Origin: Ruminococcus flavefaciens
GTDB taxonomy: Bacteria > Bacillota > Clostridia > Oscillospirales > Ruminococcaceae
NCBI GenBank assembly: GCA_002371825.1
Contig: DFHF01000056.1
Span: forward strand, 1-20,320
Length of the DNA stretch: 20,320 nt
Reading direction: 5' to 3'
Part shown: positions 1-6,737 of the stretch, one piece after another
Layout: each line of letters begins with the position of its first letter
Numbering within the stretch: position 1 is the stretch's first letter
Notes under the pieces: generated by a model
Seen by the model: the letters and a program-made list of their open reading frames with translations, nothing else
Told to the model about the DNA's origin: nothing
Databases searched by the model: none
Program-made: the position numbers and the translations under genes

Positions 1-57
1 AAGTACATCGTTCCCGGTGTCGGTGATGCCGGAGACAGAATGTTCGGTACAAAATAA
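1..57 (+). CDS. upp: Uracil phosphoribosyltransferase, C-terminal fragment
   Basis: Only the last 18 codons and a TAA stop lie in the window; the 5' part is beyond the left edge. The encoded tail, KYIVPGVGDAGDRMFGTK, matches the highly conserved C-terminal PRPP/uracil-binding end of Upp, which makes UMP from uracil and PRPP in pyrimidine salvage. The GDAGDR element is the family hallmark. A perfect-stem terminator follows within a few bases, so upp ends its transcription unit and is not co-transcribed with metY. The identification rests on a short but very characteristic tail; nothing can be said about the rest of the gene. Confidence 0.85.
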   Translation, partial: KYIVPGVGDAGDRMFGTK

Positions 58-61
58 TCAT

Positions 62-89
62 CAGGGGAGACTCTTAGTCTCCCTGTTTT
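62..89 (+). terminator. Intrinsic terminator of upp
   Basis: An 8-bp perfect stem (GGGAGACT 65-72, AGTCTCCC 76-83) with a 3-nt loop begins 7 bases after the upp stop. A flanking CA/TG extends it across a one-base bulge. A short TGTTTT run follows. The U-tract is short, so efficiency is uncertain. Confidence 0.75.
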
Positions 90-103
90 ATGGTAAAGTA
101 TCA

Positions 104-124
104 GTTATAGACTGAATCTATAAC
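104..124. repeat. Inverted repeat upstream of metY promoter (distal)
   Basis: Perfect 8-bp arms GTTATAGA (104-111) and TCTATAAC (117-124) are separated by 5 nt. The element lies about 43 bp upstream of the -35 box, too far for a simple steric operator but suitable for an activator or the second site of a looping repressor. The core GTTATA/TATAAC is shared with the repeat over the -10 box, though the half-site spacing differs between the two. Confidence 0.5.
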
Positions 125-135
125 CTTTCATAATT

Positions 136-147
136 TTTCTATAGAAA
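136..147. repeat. 12-bp palindrome upstream of the metY -35 box
   Basis: TTTCTATAGAAA is a perfect 12-bp palindrome about 20 bp upstream of the -35 hexamer. It is a possible protein-binding site, but AT-rich palindromes of this size arise by chance. Confidence 0.3.
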
Positions 148-166
148 GCGAATTCTACTTATCCTA

Positions 167-195
167 TTGACAAAGTCAGGATGGCAGGTTATAAT
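167..195 (+). promoter_or_regulatory. Consensus sigma-A promoter of metY
   Basis: TTGACA (167-172), a 17-bp spacer and TATAAT (190-195) match the vegetative sigma consensus exactly. Transcription should start near 202, giving a leader of about 48 nt before the ATG at 250. That leader is too short for a SAM riboswitch or T-box, so control of this gene, if any, is more likely by a DNA-binding protein. Confidence 0.85.
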
Positions 196-206
196 ATATA
201 TAACCT
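186..206. repeat. Inverted repeat over the metY -10 box (putative operator)
   Basis: Perfect 8-bp arms AGGTTATA (186-193) and TATAACCT (199-206) with a 5-nt AT spacer cover the -10 hexamer and the predicted start site. A protein bound here would block polymerase. No regulator is encoded next to it, and I do not recognise the motif as a known sulfur-regulator box. Confidence 0.5.
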
Positions 207-249
207 ACAGGAAAGGTAGAAATTAATTTGATTATGAAAGGTGATTATT

Positions 250-1533
250 ATGAGTAACTATAAATTTGAAACACTTCAGGTACACGCAGGACAGGAGAAT
301 CCGGATCCCGGAACAGATGCAAGAGCAGTTCCGATCTACGCTACAACTTCATATGTATTCAAGGATTCAGCTACAGCAGCAGGACGTTTCGGACTTACAG
401 TACCCGGAAATATCTACACAAGACTGATGAATCCGACTTCTTCAGTATTTGAGGAGAGGATCAACGCTCTTGAAGGCGGTGCAGGAGCACTGTCTGTTGC
501 ATCAGGTTCTGCGGCAATAACATATGCCATCCAGAACATTGCACTTGCAGGAGATCATATCGTATCGTCCACAAATCTCTATGGCGGTTCTTTCAATCTC
601 CTTTCTCACACACTGAAAGATCAGGGAATCAGCACAACATTTGTTGATCCCAGTGATCCGGAGAATTTCGAGAAGGCTATCAGACCTGAAACAAAGGCAT
701 TCTATGCTGAAACACTTGGAAATCCGAATTCAGATGTTATTGATATAGAGGCAATTTCCGCAATAGCTCACAAGCACGGCATACCTCTTATCGTTGATAA
801 CACATTTGCAACTCCTTATCTGCTCAGGCCTATTGAGCATGGTGCTGATATCGTTGTACATTCAGCAACAAAGTTCATCGGCGGACATGGTACAGTAATG
901 GGCGGAGTTATCATTGATTCCGGTAAATTTGACTGGGCACAGAATGATAAGTTCCCCGGACTTTCAAAGCCGAATCCGTCTTATCACGGAGTAGTTTTCA
1001 CAGAGGCCTGCGGCAATCTGGCTTACATATTAAAGATAAGAACTACTCTCCTCAGAGATCAGGGTGCTGCAATATCTCCGTTCAACTCTTTCCTGCTTTT
1101 ACAGGGACTTGAGACACTTTCTCTCCGTCTTGAAAGACATACTGAAAATGCACTGAAGGTAGTAGATTTCCTTAAATCTCATCCTCAGGTAGAGAAGGTA
1201 AATCACCCCTCACTGGAGACAGGCAGGGCTAAGGAGCTCTATGATAAATATTTCCCCAATGGAGCTGCCTCTATATTTACATTCGACATCAAGGGAGACG
1301 CAGAAACTGCAAAGAAGTTCACTGAGAGCCTTGAGTTATTCTCACTTCTTGCAAATGTTGCAGATGTTAAGTCACTTGTTATACATCCGGCTTCCACAAC
1401 TCATTCACAGCTTAGTGAAGAAGAGCTTCTTTCTGCCGGAATAAAGCCTACAACTGTGCGCTTGTCCATTGGTACAGAGCACATTGATGACATTATTGCT
1501 GATCTTCAGAAGGGATTTGACGCAGTAAAGTAA
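250..1533 (+). CDS. metY: O-acetylhomoserine sulfhydrylase (homocysteine synthase)
   Basis: This 427-residue Cys/Met-metabolism PLP enzyme condenses O-acetylhomoserine with sulfide to give homocysteine, the direct sulfhydrylation route to methionine; it acts in the cytosol. The PLP lysine is K208 in SATKFIGGHG, D183 in IVDNTFATPY would bind the pyridine nitrogen, and NIYTRLMNPT (54-63) is the usual family segment. The opening (FETLQVHAGQ, then AVPIYATTSYVF) and the length of about 430 are typical of MetY rather than of the shorter MetB/MetC enzymes. An in-frame GTG at 241 exists, but the ATG at 250 has GAAAGG about 8 nt upstream and is preferred. It has its own consensus promoter and is followed after 33 bp by the ECF S-subunit gene, probably in one operon. 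MetB-type cystathionine synthase is the main alternative, less likely on length and N-terminus. Confidence 0.93.
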   Translation: MSNYKFETLQVHAGQENPDPGTDARAVPIYATTSYVFKDSATAAGRFGLTVPGNIYTRLMNPTSSVFEERINALEGGAGALSVASGSAAITYAIQNIALAGDHIVSSTNLYGGSFNLLSHTLKDQGISTTFVDPSDPENFEKAIRPETKAFYAETLGNPNSDVIDIEAISAIAHKHGIPLIVDNTFATPYLLRPIEHGADIVVHSATKFIGGHGTVMGGVIIDSGKFDWAQNDKFPGLSKPNPSYHGVVFTEACGNLAYILKIRTTLLRDQGAAISPFNSFLLLQGLETLSLRLERHTENALKVVDFLKSHPQVEKVNHPSLETGRAKELYDKYFPNGAASIFTFDIKGDAETAKKFTESLELFSLLANVADVKSLVIHPASTTHSQLSEEELLSAGIKPTTVRLSIGTEHIDDIIADLQKGFDAVK

Positions 1534-1566
1534 TTTACGGCTTCTGCCGAAAAAGGAGTAAAATTT

Positions 1567-2076
1567 ATGAACAGCAAAAAACTCAGAAGAATAACATTGT
1601 CTGCAGTATTTGCAGCGCTGACCTGTGTTGCAACAATGCTGATAAGGATACCTACACCTACTAAGGGATATGTGAACCTTGGTGATTGTCTGGTAAACGT
1701 TTCTGCATGGGTACTTGGACCGGCATACGGAGCGGCATCCTCCGGAATAGGATCAGCGCTTGCTGACCTGTTTGCAGGATATGCTGTATATGCAGCGGCT
1801 ACTCTTGTGATAAAGGGAGCAATGGCCGGCGTATCATATGGAGTATATCGCCTCATTTCAGGTAAGACCCATGGCCTCAGAGGACGTATTGTAGGAGCAA
1901 TAGCAGCTGAGTTGATAATGATAATCGGATATTTTGCTTTTGAAGCAGTTCTGTATGGTTCTGTAGCAACAGCTTCTCTTGGGCTTGCCGGAAATATCGC
2001 TCAGGGTATAATGGGAGCTGTAAGCTCTGTAGTTATCTACGAGGCTGTTATTAAAAAGATACCAAACTCAATATAA
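1567..2076 (+). CDS. ECF transporter substrate-binding (S) subunit
   Basis: A 169-residue hydrophobic protein with about six membrane segments and a basic N-terminus (NSKKLRR). The pattern of an N-terminal helix with FAALTCVATM, then GYVNLGD and GSALADLFAGY, fits the ECF S-component family that includes riboflavin-type members (PF07155-like). S subunits capture vitamins or small metabolites and share an energising module (two ATPases plus EcfT), none of which is encoded nearby. GGAG (1555-1558) precedes the ATG by 8 nt. It lies 33 bp after metY with a small CGGC/GCCG hairpin (1538-1549) between them, and a strong terminator follows the stop. Linkage to metY hints at a substrate tied to methionine or a cofactor of that pathway, but the sequence alone does not reveal the substrate. 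Confidence 0.82.
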   Translation: MNSKKLRRITLSAVFAALTCVATMLIRIPTPTKGYVNLGDCLVNVSAWVLGPAYGAASSGIGSALADLFAGYAVYAAATLVIKGAMAGVSYGVYRLISGKTHGLRGRIVGAIAAELIMIIGYFAFEAVLYGSVATASLGLAGNIAQGIMGAVSSVVIYEAVIKKIPNSI

Positions 2077-2079
2077 TAA

Positions 2080-2112
2080 AAAAACTTCGGTGCGTAATGT
2101 GCCGAAGTTTTT
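2080..2112 (+). terminator. Intrinsic terminator after metY-ECF S
   Basis: A perfect 11-bp stem pairs AAAAACTTCGG (2080-2090) with CCGAAGTTTTT (2102-2112). A-runs before and T-runs after would allow action in both directions. It lies between the S-subunit stop and tcdA, so tcdA must rely on read-through or a nearby promoter. A TATAAT at 2072-2077 is a possible -10 box, but I see no good -35. Confidence 0.85.
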
Positions 2113-2134
2113 CGTGTTTAGAAAGGACATAATT

Positions 2135-2872
2135 ATGCTTGAACAATTCACACGCACTGCACTTATTTTCGGAAATGAAGCAATGGAAAAGCTCGGAGGA
2201 GCAAGAGTTGCAGTATTCGGGATAGGCGGAGTTGGCGGACATACAGTTGAGGCGCTTGCAAGGTCTGGTATTGGAGCGCTTGACCTTATAGATAATGACA
2301 CAGTAAGTCTGTCAAATATAAACCGTCAGATAATAGCTTCATTGAGCAGTGTCGGTAAATATAAGGTAGATGTTGCAAAAGAACGCATCCATGATATAAA
2401 CCCGGATTGTGATGTTAAGATCTACAGAACATTTTTCATGCCTGAAACATCTGGGGACTTTGATTTCAGTGAATATGATTATGTAGTCGATGCAATTGAT
2501 ACTGTTACAGGAAAGCTTGAGATCATCATGAAAGCGAAGGAAGCTGGGGTACCGGTAATCAGCTCAATGGGTGCCGGTAATAAGGTCGACCCAACAGCAT
2601 TTGAAGTGACTGATATATATAAGACATCAGTATGTCCGCTTGCAAAGGTCATGAGATATCAGCTGAAAAGAAGGGGAGTAAAGAAGCTTAAAGTGGTCTA
2701 TTCAAAAGAAGAGCCTCTAAGTCCGGCAGAAGGAGTCATACTGAATGATGAAGCCTCTGTGGGGAGGAGGGCTATACCGGGCTCCAATGCATTTGTCCCG
2801 TCAGTTGCTGGACTTATCATAGCCGGTGAAGTTATAAAAGACATTGTTGGATTCGATAGAAAAAGCAGATAA
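2135..2872 (+). CDS. tcdA: tRNA threonylcarbamoyladenosine dehydratase
   Basis: A 245-residue E1/ThiF/MoeB-fold enzyme. TcdA (CsdL/YgdL) adenylates and dehydrates t6A37 of ANN-decoding tRNAs to the cyclic form ct6A in the cytosol. The nucleotide-binding GIGGVGG is at 29-35, LIDNDTVSLSNINRQI at 51-66 carries the ribose-binding Asp and family Arg, and MGAGNKVDPTAF with the following CPLAKVMR (145-174) is diagnostic of TcdA over ThiF or MoeB. The zinc CXXC pairs of MoeB are absent, as expected. An in-frame GTG at 2090 would extend the protein into the terminator hairpin; the ATG at 2135 has AAAGGA about 8 nt upstream and begins the conserved domain. It is convergent with the DUF1015 gene, and an imperfect terminator lies between them. 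Confidence 0.93.
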   Translation: MLEQFTRTALIFGNEAMEKLGGARVAVFGIGGVGGHTVEALARSGIGALDLIDNDTVSLSNINRQIIASLSSVGKYKVDVAKERIHDINPDCDVKIYRTFFMPETSGDFDFSEYDYVVDAIDTVTGKLEIIMKAKEAGVPVISSMGAGNKVDPTAFEVTDIYKTSVCPLAKVMRYQLKRRGVKKLKVVYSKEEPLSPAEGVILNDEASVGRRAIPGSNAFVPSVAGLIIAGEVIKDIVGFDRKSR

Positions 2873-2877
2873 ACATC

Positions 2878-2906
2878 AAAGGCCTTGCGTGATAGCATGG
2901 CCCTTT
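2878..2906. terminator. Terminator between convergent tcdA and DUF1015 gene
   Basis: An imperfect stem pairs AAAGGCCTTGC with GCATGGCCCTTT, with one bulge and one mismatch around a GTGATA loop, six bases after the tcdA stop. The downstream T-run is poor. Its position between convergent genes supports a terminator role. Confidence 0.55.
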
Positions 2907-2924
2907 AATTTATATTAGTATTTA

Positions 2925-4196
2925 TCAGAGTGTTATCTTTCTTGCTTCCATATAGAAACGCTTATCCTCAGCATGACCCATTGAGAAGGTCTTGCGGGGG
3001 AGAGCTCCGTCCTTGATAACAGTGGGGAAGAGCTGAGATTTGTCCATATCAGGGAGAATGAATCCGAGACCGGAGTGCTTTTCAGCAAGATTTTTTACGG
3101 TATCGCTTCCGTGGATGTAATCTATCTTTCCGCCATTTGTCTTTATGAACTGATCGAGGAAGTTCTGGAGTGAACCAACTGAGAGATTGGAGCTCTTTTT
3201 GTGGATATACATTTTTTTATCCTGACCCTTGTAACTACAGATAACGTACTGATCTGAAACCTCAGTTTCGGAAAGACCAAGAGCATCAGCCAGTTCCTTC
3301 AGGAGCTTTTCGCAGTCAACATCGTAAACAAGACGATGTATAGCCTCAAATTTAAGAGCGTCACTGTGAAGGTTAACGATCTCAGCAAGAGCATATCTTG
3401 CAGGGTGATTTGAGAAGTCCTTGTCAGGCTCAGATTTTTTGAGCTGCTCATAGAACTCCTTAGCTGTAGCAAGTGAGTGATTTCCATCTCCCATAGCATA
3501 GAGAAGGACAGGTGATCTATCGAGGGAATATTTTTTCAGGAATTTACTTTCGTCAGCCAATGCACAGAGAGCAGAATCAACTTCTTCCTGCTGCTCATCA
3601 TTCATAAGGAATCCCTTGATGCTGCCTCCGTTCTGCATAAGATCAGTATCATAGAGCTTTTTCATGCTGCCGGACTTAGCAGCAAGAGGCTCAATAACAG
3701 TACAGTCAGGGTCATCTATAAGGATCATTATATGAGGAAGTTCAAGTGGAGCTCCCTGACGGACTTTTATACGGGGAGGGATACGCTCAATAACTGTAGC
3801 CTCAGTTGCTCTGACCTCAGAGGTGCTGCCCTTGGAGAAATCGTATTTTTCAAGATCGATAGCTCCGACGATACCCTGTCTGAGTATACCGTTTCCCTGA
3901 ACTCTCTCTACATAAACCATAGCGTTTTTGTACTCGTCAAAAATTCCGTCAGAGATGTACTTATCCATTGAGGAGTGAATGTTGTCGATACGCTGAGCAA
4001 CATTGTCCTCTTCAAGGTAGAGCTCAGGCAGAATAAGGTTAAGAGTAGAGGGGGCAGAGCCTACATTTGAATATACCTGATCCCAGTATTCAGGTTCACT
4101 TGTATACTGGTCGCAGGCGATAACAGACCATTTGTAAGTGTCAACGGACTCCTTAGGGAGGAGTATGTCAGCGTTATGAAAAGCAGTTGAATTCAT
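2925..4196 (-). CDS. DUF1015 family protein
   Basis: This 423-residue soluble protein matches the DUF1015 family (PF06245) in length and motifs. The N-terminus VIACDQYTSEPEYW (25-38), RATEATVIERIPPRIKVR (129-146) and GDGNHSLATAK (236-246) are its signature segments. The DGNHS/DGHHR motif resembles a nucleotide- or phosphate-handling loop, but no enzymatic role is settled to my knowledge, so I assign none. The ATG has AGGAG about 9 nt upstream. The start lies 1 bp past the maf stop, so the two are almost certainly co-transcribed from the maf promoter and perhaps translationally coupled. Family assignment is secure; function is open. Confidence 0.85.
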   Translation of the reverse strand: MNSTAFHNADILLPKESVDTYKWSVIACDQYTSEPEYWDQVYSNVGSAPSTLNLILPELYLEEDNVAQRIDNIHSSMDKYISDGIFDEYKNAMVYVERVQGNGILRQGIVGAIDLEKYDFSKGSTSEVRATEATVIERIPPRIKVRQGAPLELPHIMILIDDPDCTVIEPLAAKSGSMKKLYDTDLMQNGGSIKGFLMNDEQQEEVDSALCALADESKFLKKYSLDRSPVLLYAMGDGNHSLATAKEFYEQLKKSEPDKDFSNHPARYALAEIVNLHSDALKFEAIHRLVYDVDCEKLLKELADALGLSETEVSDQYVICSYKGQDKKMYIHKKSSNLSVGSLQNFLDQFIKTNGGKIDYIHGSDTVKNLAEKHSGLGFILPDMDKSQLFPTVIKDGALPRKTFSMGHAEDKRFYMEARKITL

Positions 4197-4197
4197 A

Positions 4198-4770
4198 TTA
4201 TTTCTCCTTGATTATATTATAAAATTTTTTTAGCTCATTGAACAGTCGTGTGACCGGAAGGCCAACAACATTGAAAAAATCCCCGTTGATATTTTCTATA
4301 AGTTCCGAGGCTTTTCCCTGTATACCGTATCCGCCGGCTTTATCATATGGCTCATCTGTTGAAGCATATGCAGTGATCTCGTCATTGCTCAGATCACGGA
4401 AAGCAACGTCAGTTACTTCTGAAAATGAGATTACGCTGCTGTGATAAATTATCGCACAGCCGGTAACGACCTGATGAGTTTTTCCTGAAAGCTCTGTTAT
4501 ACAGCGGATGCAGTCATCTTTATCGGAAGGTTTACCGAGGATATCATTGCCGCAAATCACAGTAGTATCGCATCCGATAACGATATTATCAGGATATATT
4601 TCAGCTGCGGCACGAGCTTTGACAAGAGCAAGATACTCCGAAGCATTGAGCGGTTCAATATTATCCGGCAGAGTTTCATCTGCATCAAGGGATACTGCCT
4701 CGAAATCATCGGTAATATACTTCATAAGCTCACGGCGTCTTGGAGAGCCGGAAGCAAGGATTATTTTCAT
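4198..4770 (-). CDS. maf: Maf family nucleoside triphosphate pyrophosphatase
   Basis: A 190-residue house-cleaning NTPase that hydrolyses non-canonical or modified nucleoside triphosphates, and in related enzymes dTTP/UTP, to the monophosphate and PPi in the cytosol. Family motifs appear in order: SGSPRR (7-12), the catalytic-base Asp in GCDTTV (D68), LGKP (78-81), HQVVTG (99-104), YDKAGGYGIQG (142-152) and GDFFNVVGLP (163-172). Open frame continues upstream, but MKIILASGSPRR is the standard family start and AAAGGATG lies upstream of this ATG. Its own promoter is at 4802-4830, and the DUF1015 gene follows 1 bp downstream. Maf was linked to septum inhibition in Bacillus and often sits near mreB; here mreB is about 2 kb away with two genes between. 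Confidence 0.92.
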   Translation of the reverse strand: MKIILASGSPRRRELMKYITDDFEAVSLDADETLPDNIEPLNASEYLALVKARAAAEIYPDNIVIGCDTTVICGNDILGKPSDKDDCIRCITELSGKTHQVVTGCAIIYHSSVISFSEVTDVAFRDLSNDEITAYASTDEPYDKAGGYGIQGKASELIENINGDFFNVVGLPVTRLFNELKKFYNIIKEK

Positions 4771-4801
4771 ATATACACATCCTTTAAAAAGTTCCATAAT
4801 T

Positions 4802-4830
4802 ATTTTACCATGACACAGGCTGTATGTCAA
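4802..4830 (-). promoter_or_regulatory. Sigma-A promoter of maf-DUF1015 operon
   Basis: Read on the minus strand: TTGACA (4830-4825), 17-bp spacer, TAAAAT (4807-4802). Transcription would begin near 4795, leaving about 25 nt before the maf ATG. The -35 box starts one base beyond the U-tract of the mrp terminator, so the two units abut directly. Confidence 0.8.
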
Positions 4831-4831
4831 G

Positions 4832-4858
4832 AAAAAAATCTCCCCATTAAGGGGAGAT
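4832..4858 (-). terminator. Intrinsic terminator of mrp
   Basis: On the minus strand, perfect 8-bp arms (GGGGAGAT on the plus strand at 4851-4858, ATCTCCCC at 4838-4845) with a 5-nt loop are followed by seven T residues. It begins 7 bases after the mrp stop. Confidence 0.9.
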
Positions 4859-4864
4859 GAAATT

Positions 4865-5689
4865 TTACATATCAGCGATCTTTTCAACCGCACTGTTGAG
4901 CCATTCACCTTCAAAGAGCTCGATAGTACCCTGATCGCACATTTTTGCAAGCTGAGGATCGATAGGAAGCTTAGCAAGTACGGGGATATTGTACTGTGAA
5001 GCGATCTCTTCGATGTGGCTTTCGCCGTATATATTATGGCGCTTGCCGCAGTCGGGACATTCATAGTAGCTCATATTCTCTATTATTCCGAGAATCGGTA
5101 TATTCATGAGCTGAGCCATTTTAACGGCCTTTTCAACGATCATAGAAACAAGTTCCTGGGGAGAAGTTACGATAACTATTCCGTTAACAGGGAGTGACTG
5201 GAATACAGTAAGCGGAACATCGCCTGTTCCCGGAGGCATATCAACGAAGAGATATTCAATATCCTTCCAGATAACATCTGTCCAGAACTGCTTGACAACT
5301 CCTGCGATAACGGGGCCTCTCCATACAACAGGATCACTTTCATTTTCGAGGAGAAGATTTACAGACATAACATCAATGCCCATTTTGGACTTTGCGGGTA
5401 TTATACCGAATTCACAGGCATCAGCCTTAGTATGGATACCGAAGGCCTTAGGAACTGACGGACCTGTTATATCAGCATCCATGATTCCGACATTTTTTCC
5501 GAGTCTCTGCATAGAAACAGCAAGAAGGGAAGAAACCAGTGTCTTTCCGACACCGCCCTTACCGCTGACAACTCCGATGACCTTGCCGATATTGCTCATC
5601 TGATTAGGTTTTTCAAGTAAACTCTGAGGTTCCTGTCTGCTGGAGCAGTCGCTTCCGCAGCTTGAACAATCGTGTGTACATTCACTCAT
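4865..5689 (-). CDS. mrp: Mrp/NBP35 family Fe-S cluster carrier ATPase
   Basis: A 274-residue deviant-Walker P-loop ATPase of the Mrp/ApbC/NBP35 group, which binds [4Fe-4S] clusters and passes them to apoproteins in the cytosol. The P-loop GKGGVGKT is at 43-50, DADITGPSVP at 71-80, DMPPGTGD at 150-157, and the dimer-interface cluster ligand pair CPDC at 211-214. An N-terminal cysteine group (C4, C8, C11, C15) precedes the ATPase domain; this resembles the NBP35 N-terminal ferredoxin-like cluster but with its own spacing. The ATG has AGGAG 8-9 nt upstream. It has its own promoter and terminator, so it can be expressed alone between the mreB group and maf. A MinD-type septum ATPase is excluded by the CPDC motif and the family-specific DITGPSVP segment. 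Confidence 0.92.
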   Translation of the reverse strand: MSECTHDCSSCGSDCSSRQEPQSLLEKPNQMSNIGKVIGVVSGKGGVGKTLVSSLLAVSMQRLGKNVGIMDADITGPSVPKAFGIHTKADACEFGIIPAKSKMGIDVMSVNLLLENESDPVVWRGPVIAGVVKQFWTDVIWKDIEYLFVDMPPGTGDVPLTVFQSLPVNGIVIVTSPQELVSMIVEKAVKMAQLMNIPILGIIENMSYYECPDCGKRHNIYGESHIEEIASQYNIPVLAKLPIDPQLAKMCDQGTIELFEGEWLNSAVEKIADM

Positions 5690-5722
5690 TATAATAACAC
5701 TCCTTAAAGAAATACTTTTTAT

Positions 5723-5751
5723 ATTATACCCCTTTTTTTCAAATCAGTCAA
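5723..5751 (-). promoter_or_regulatory. Sigma-A promoter of mrp
   Basis: Minus strand: TTGACT (5751-5746), 17-bp spacer, TATAAT (5728-5723). The -35 hexamer overlaps the stop codon of the upstream two-TM gene. The leader to the mrp ATG is about 27 nt. No terminator separates the two genes, so read-through from the mreB group could also reach mrp. Confidence 0.8.
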
Positions 5752-6733
5752 GAGGCTGAGACTGTTTCTCCTCACGAGGATAAAGCATCATCATAATATC
5801 CTTATGGTCTTTAAGGAAAAGGGGCGGAAGTTCGCAGGTGATCATCTGAGTATATTTATCTGATTCATTTACAAAATCAAGACATTTATCACGGTCACCG
5901 GCAGCAAAATACATTGCTGCTTTATCGAGAAGAAGATGTGCGTATGTATATATTTTGCTATTAAGCTTTTTGGGTTCCAATACATTTGCAGGATCCAGAT
6001 CAAGCTTCATAAAGTCGAGAAAGTTGTCGAGCTGATCGATAGCCTCCATATATCTTCCGGTCTGGCGCAGGTCATGAACATTCAATGAAGCATATCCCAG
6101 GATCGATTCATATTTGCGAAGACTGTCTTTATATAGAGCGGGATTATCATCGCAGAGCCTTTTGAACTCGTCATATGAACAGAACTGCATCGCATAGGAG
6201 AGCTTAGCGTATACAAAATCAAGCTGATAGTGTACTTTCGGATCGAAGGTGCGCTCAAGCTCCTGCAGGGTCTGGTAGGCATTTTCGACTTCCAGTCTGG
6301 CAATATGAGCGTACATTTTTGAGCATAGCAAAGAGAAGCGGTTAAACTTGTTTTTTTCCGCAGGTATAACGTTGCAAAGATAGCTCAGATACCTGTCGGA
6401 AGCTATTTCAGTGCTTTTTAGAAAAAAGAGCTTCTTGTATTTTTTTGCGAACCTGTTCAGCCGTATGGAATTGAGTCCGCCCTCCGTTTTGCGGAATGCA
6501 AAAAATCCTACGATATAAGGTGTCAGAAAAACAAGTAAGATCTGAATGATGCCAAGAATAAGCATTACAGGCATATAGACAGTTCCCAGTATCTTTTTCA
6601 GAAATATGAATTCCGGTGTAATGATAATTACAAAGAAAAAGCATATGCCTAACATAGCTTTTGACATCTTTTTGATCATATCAGTATGTTTCTCACGAGC
6701 CTCCTGAATGACCTGACGTGAAATATAATTCAT
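5744..6733 (-). CDS. Two-TM membrane protein with helical, TPR-like tail, encoded after mreB
   Basis: I do not recognise this 329-residue protein. A charged N-terminus (1-24) is followed by two hydrophobic segments (about 25-46 and 50-79) joined by a very short loop, then about 250 soluble residues. With two close segments both ends probably face the cytoplasm. The tail is helix-rich and has TPR-like stretches, e.g. YAKLSYAMQFCSYDEFKRL (175-193) and KAAMYFAAGDRDKCLDFV (271-288). An upstream in-frame ATG exists inside mreB, but the ATG at 6733 has AGGTGATG just upstream. The gene begins 4 bp after the mreB stop and the RBS overlaps that stop, so expression is coupled to mreB. It occupies the place where mreC usually lies but has neither the single membrane segment nor the beta-rich domain of MreC. 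A cytoskeletal partner role is an inference from position only. Confidence 0.72.
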   Translation of the reverse strand: MNYISRQVIQEAREKHTDMIKKMSKAMLGICFFFVIIITPEFIFLKKILGTVYMPVMLILGIIQILLVFLTPYIVGFFAFRKTEGGLNSIRLNRFAKKYKKLFFLKSTEIASDRYLSYLCNVIPAEKNKFNRFSLLCSKMYAHIARLEVENAYQTLQELERTFDPKVHYQLDFVYAKLSYAMQFCSYDEFKRLCDDNPALYKDSLRKYESILGYASLNVHDLRQTGRYMEAIDQLDNFLDFMKLDLDPANVLEPKKLNSKIYTYAHLLLDKAAMYFAAGDRDKCLDFVNESDKYTQMITCELPPLFLKDHKDIMMMLYPREEKQSQPLD

Positions 6734-6737
6734 AGCA

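Larger units (their letters stand above)
123..242. repeat. Long-range 12-bp inverted repeat flanking the metY promoter
   Basis: ACCTTTCATAAT (123-134) and its exact reverse complement ATTATGAAAGGT (231-242) flank the promoter. The right copy contains the metY ribosome binding site (GAAAGG). The left copy lies upstream of the transcription start, so this cannot be one RNA hairpin from the mapped promoter. It could be a pair of binding sites, or chance built around a purine-rich RBS. Confidence 0.4.

Noticed and set aside
200..249. SAM riboswitch or T-box in the metY leader
   Set aside because: The consensus promoter leaves only about 48 nt of leader, too short for either, and no characteristic stem or T-box motif is visible.
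1506..1856. 116-codon minus-strand frame across the metY end and ECF S gene
   Set aside because: Antisense to two well-supported genes and spans their junction; no recognisable protein.
2072..2077. TATAAT as the -10 box of a tcdA promoter
   Set aside because: No acceptable -35 hexamer at 16-18 bp spacing, and the start site would fall inside the terminator stem; left unassigned.
4865..5689. MinD septum-site ATPase, suggested by nearby mreB and maf
   Set aside because: The CPDC cluster-binding pair and DITGPSVP segment are Mrp/NBP35 features, and there is no C-terminal amphipathic membrane-targeting helix typical of MinD.
5744..6733. MreC, expected after mreB
   Set aside because: Two close TM helices and a helical TPR-like tail do not fit MreC, which has one TM helix, a coiled coil and a beta-rich domain.
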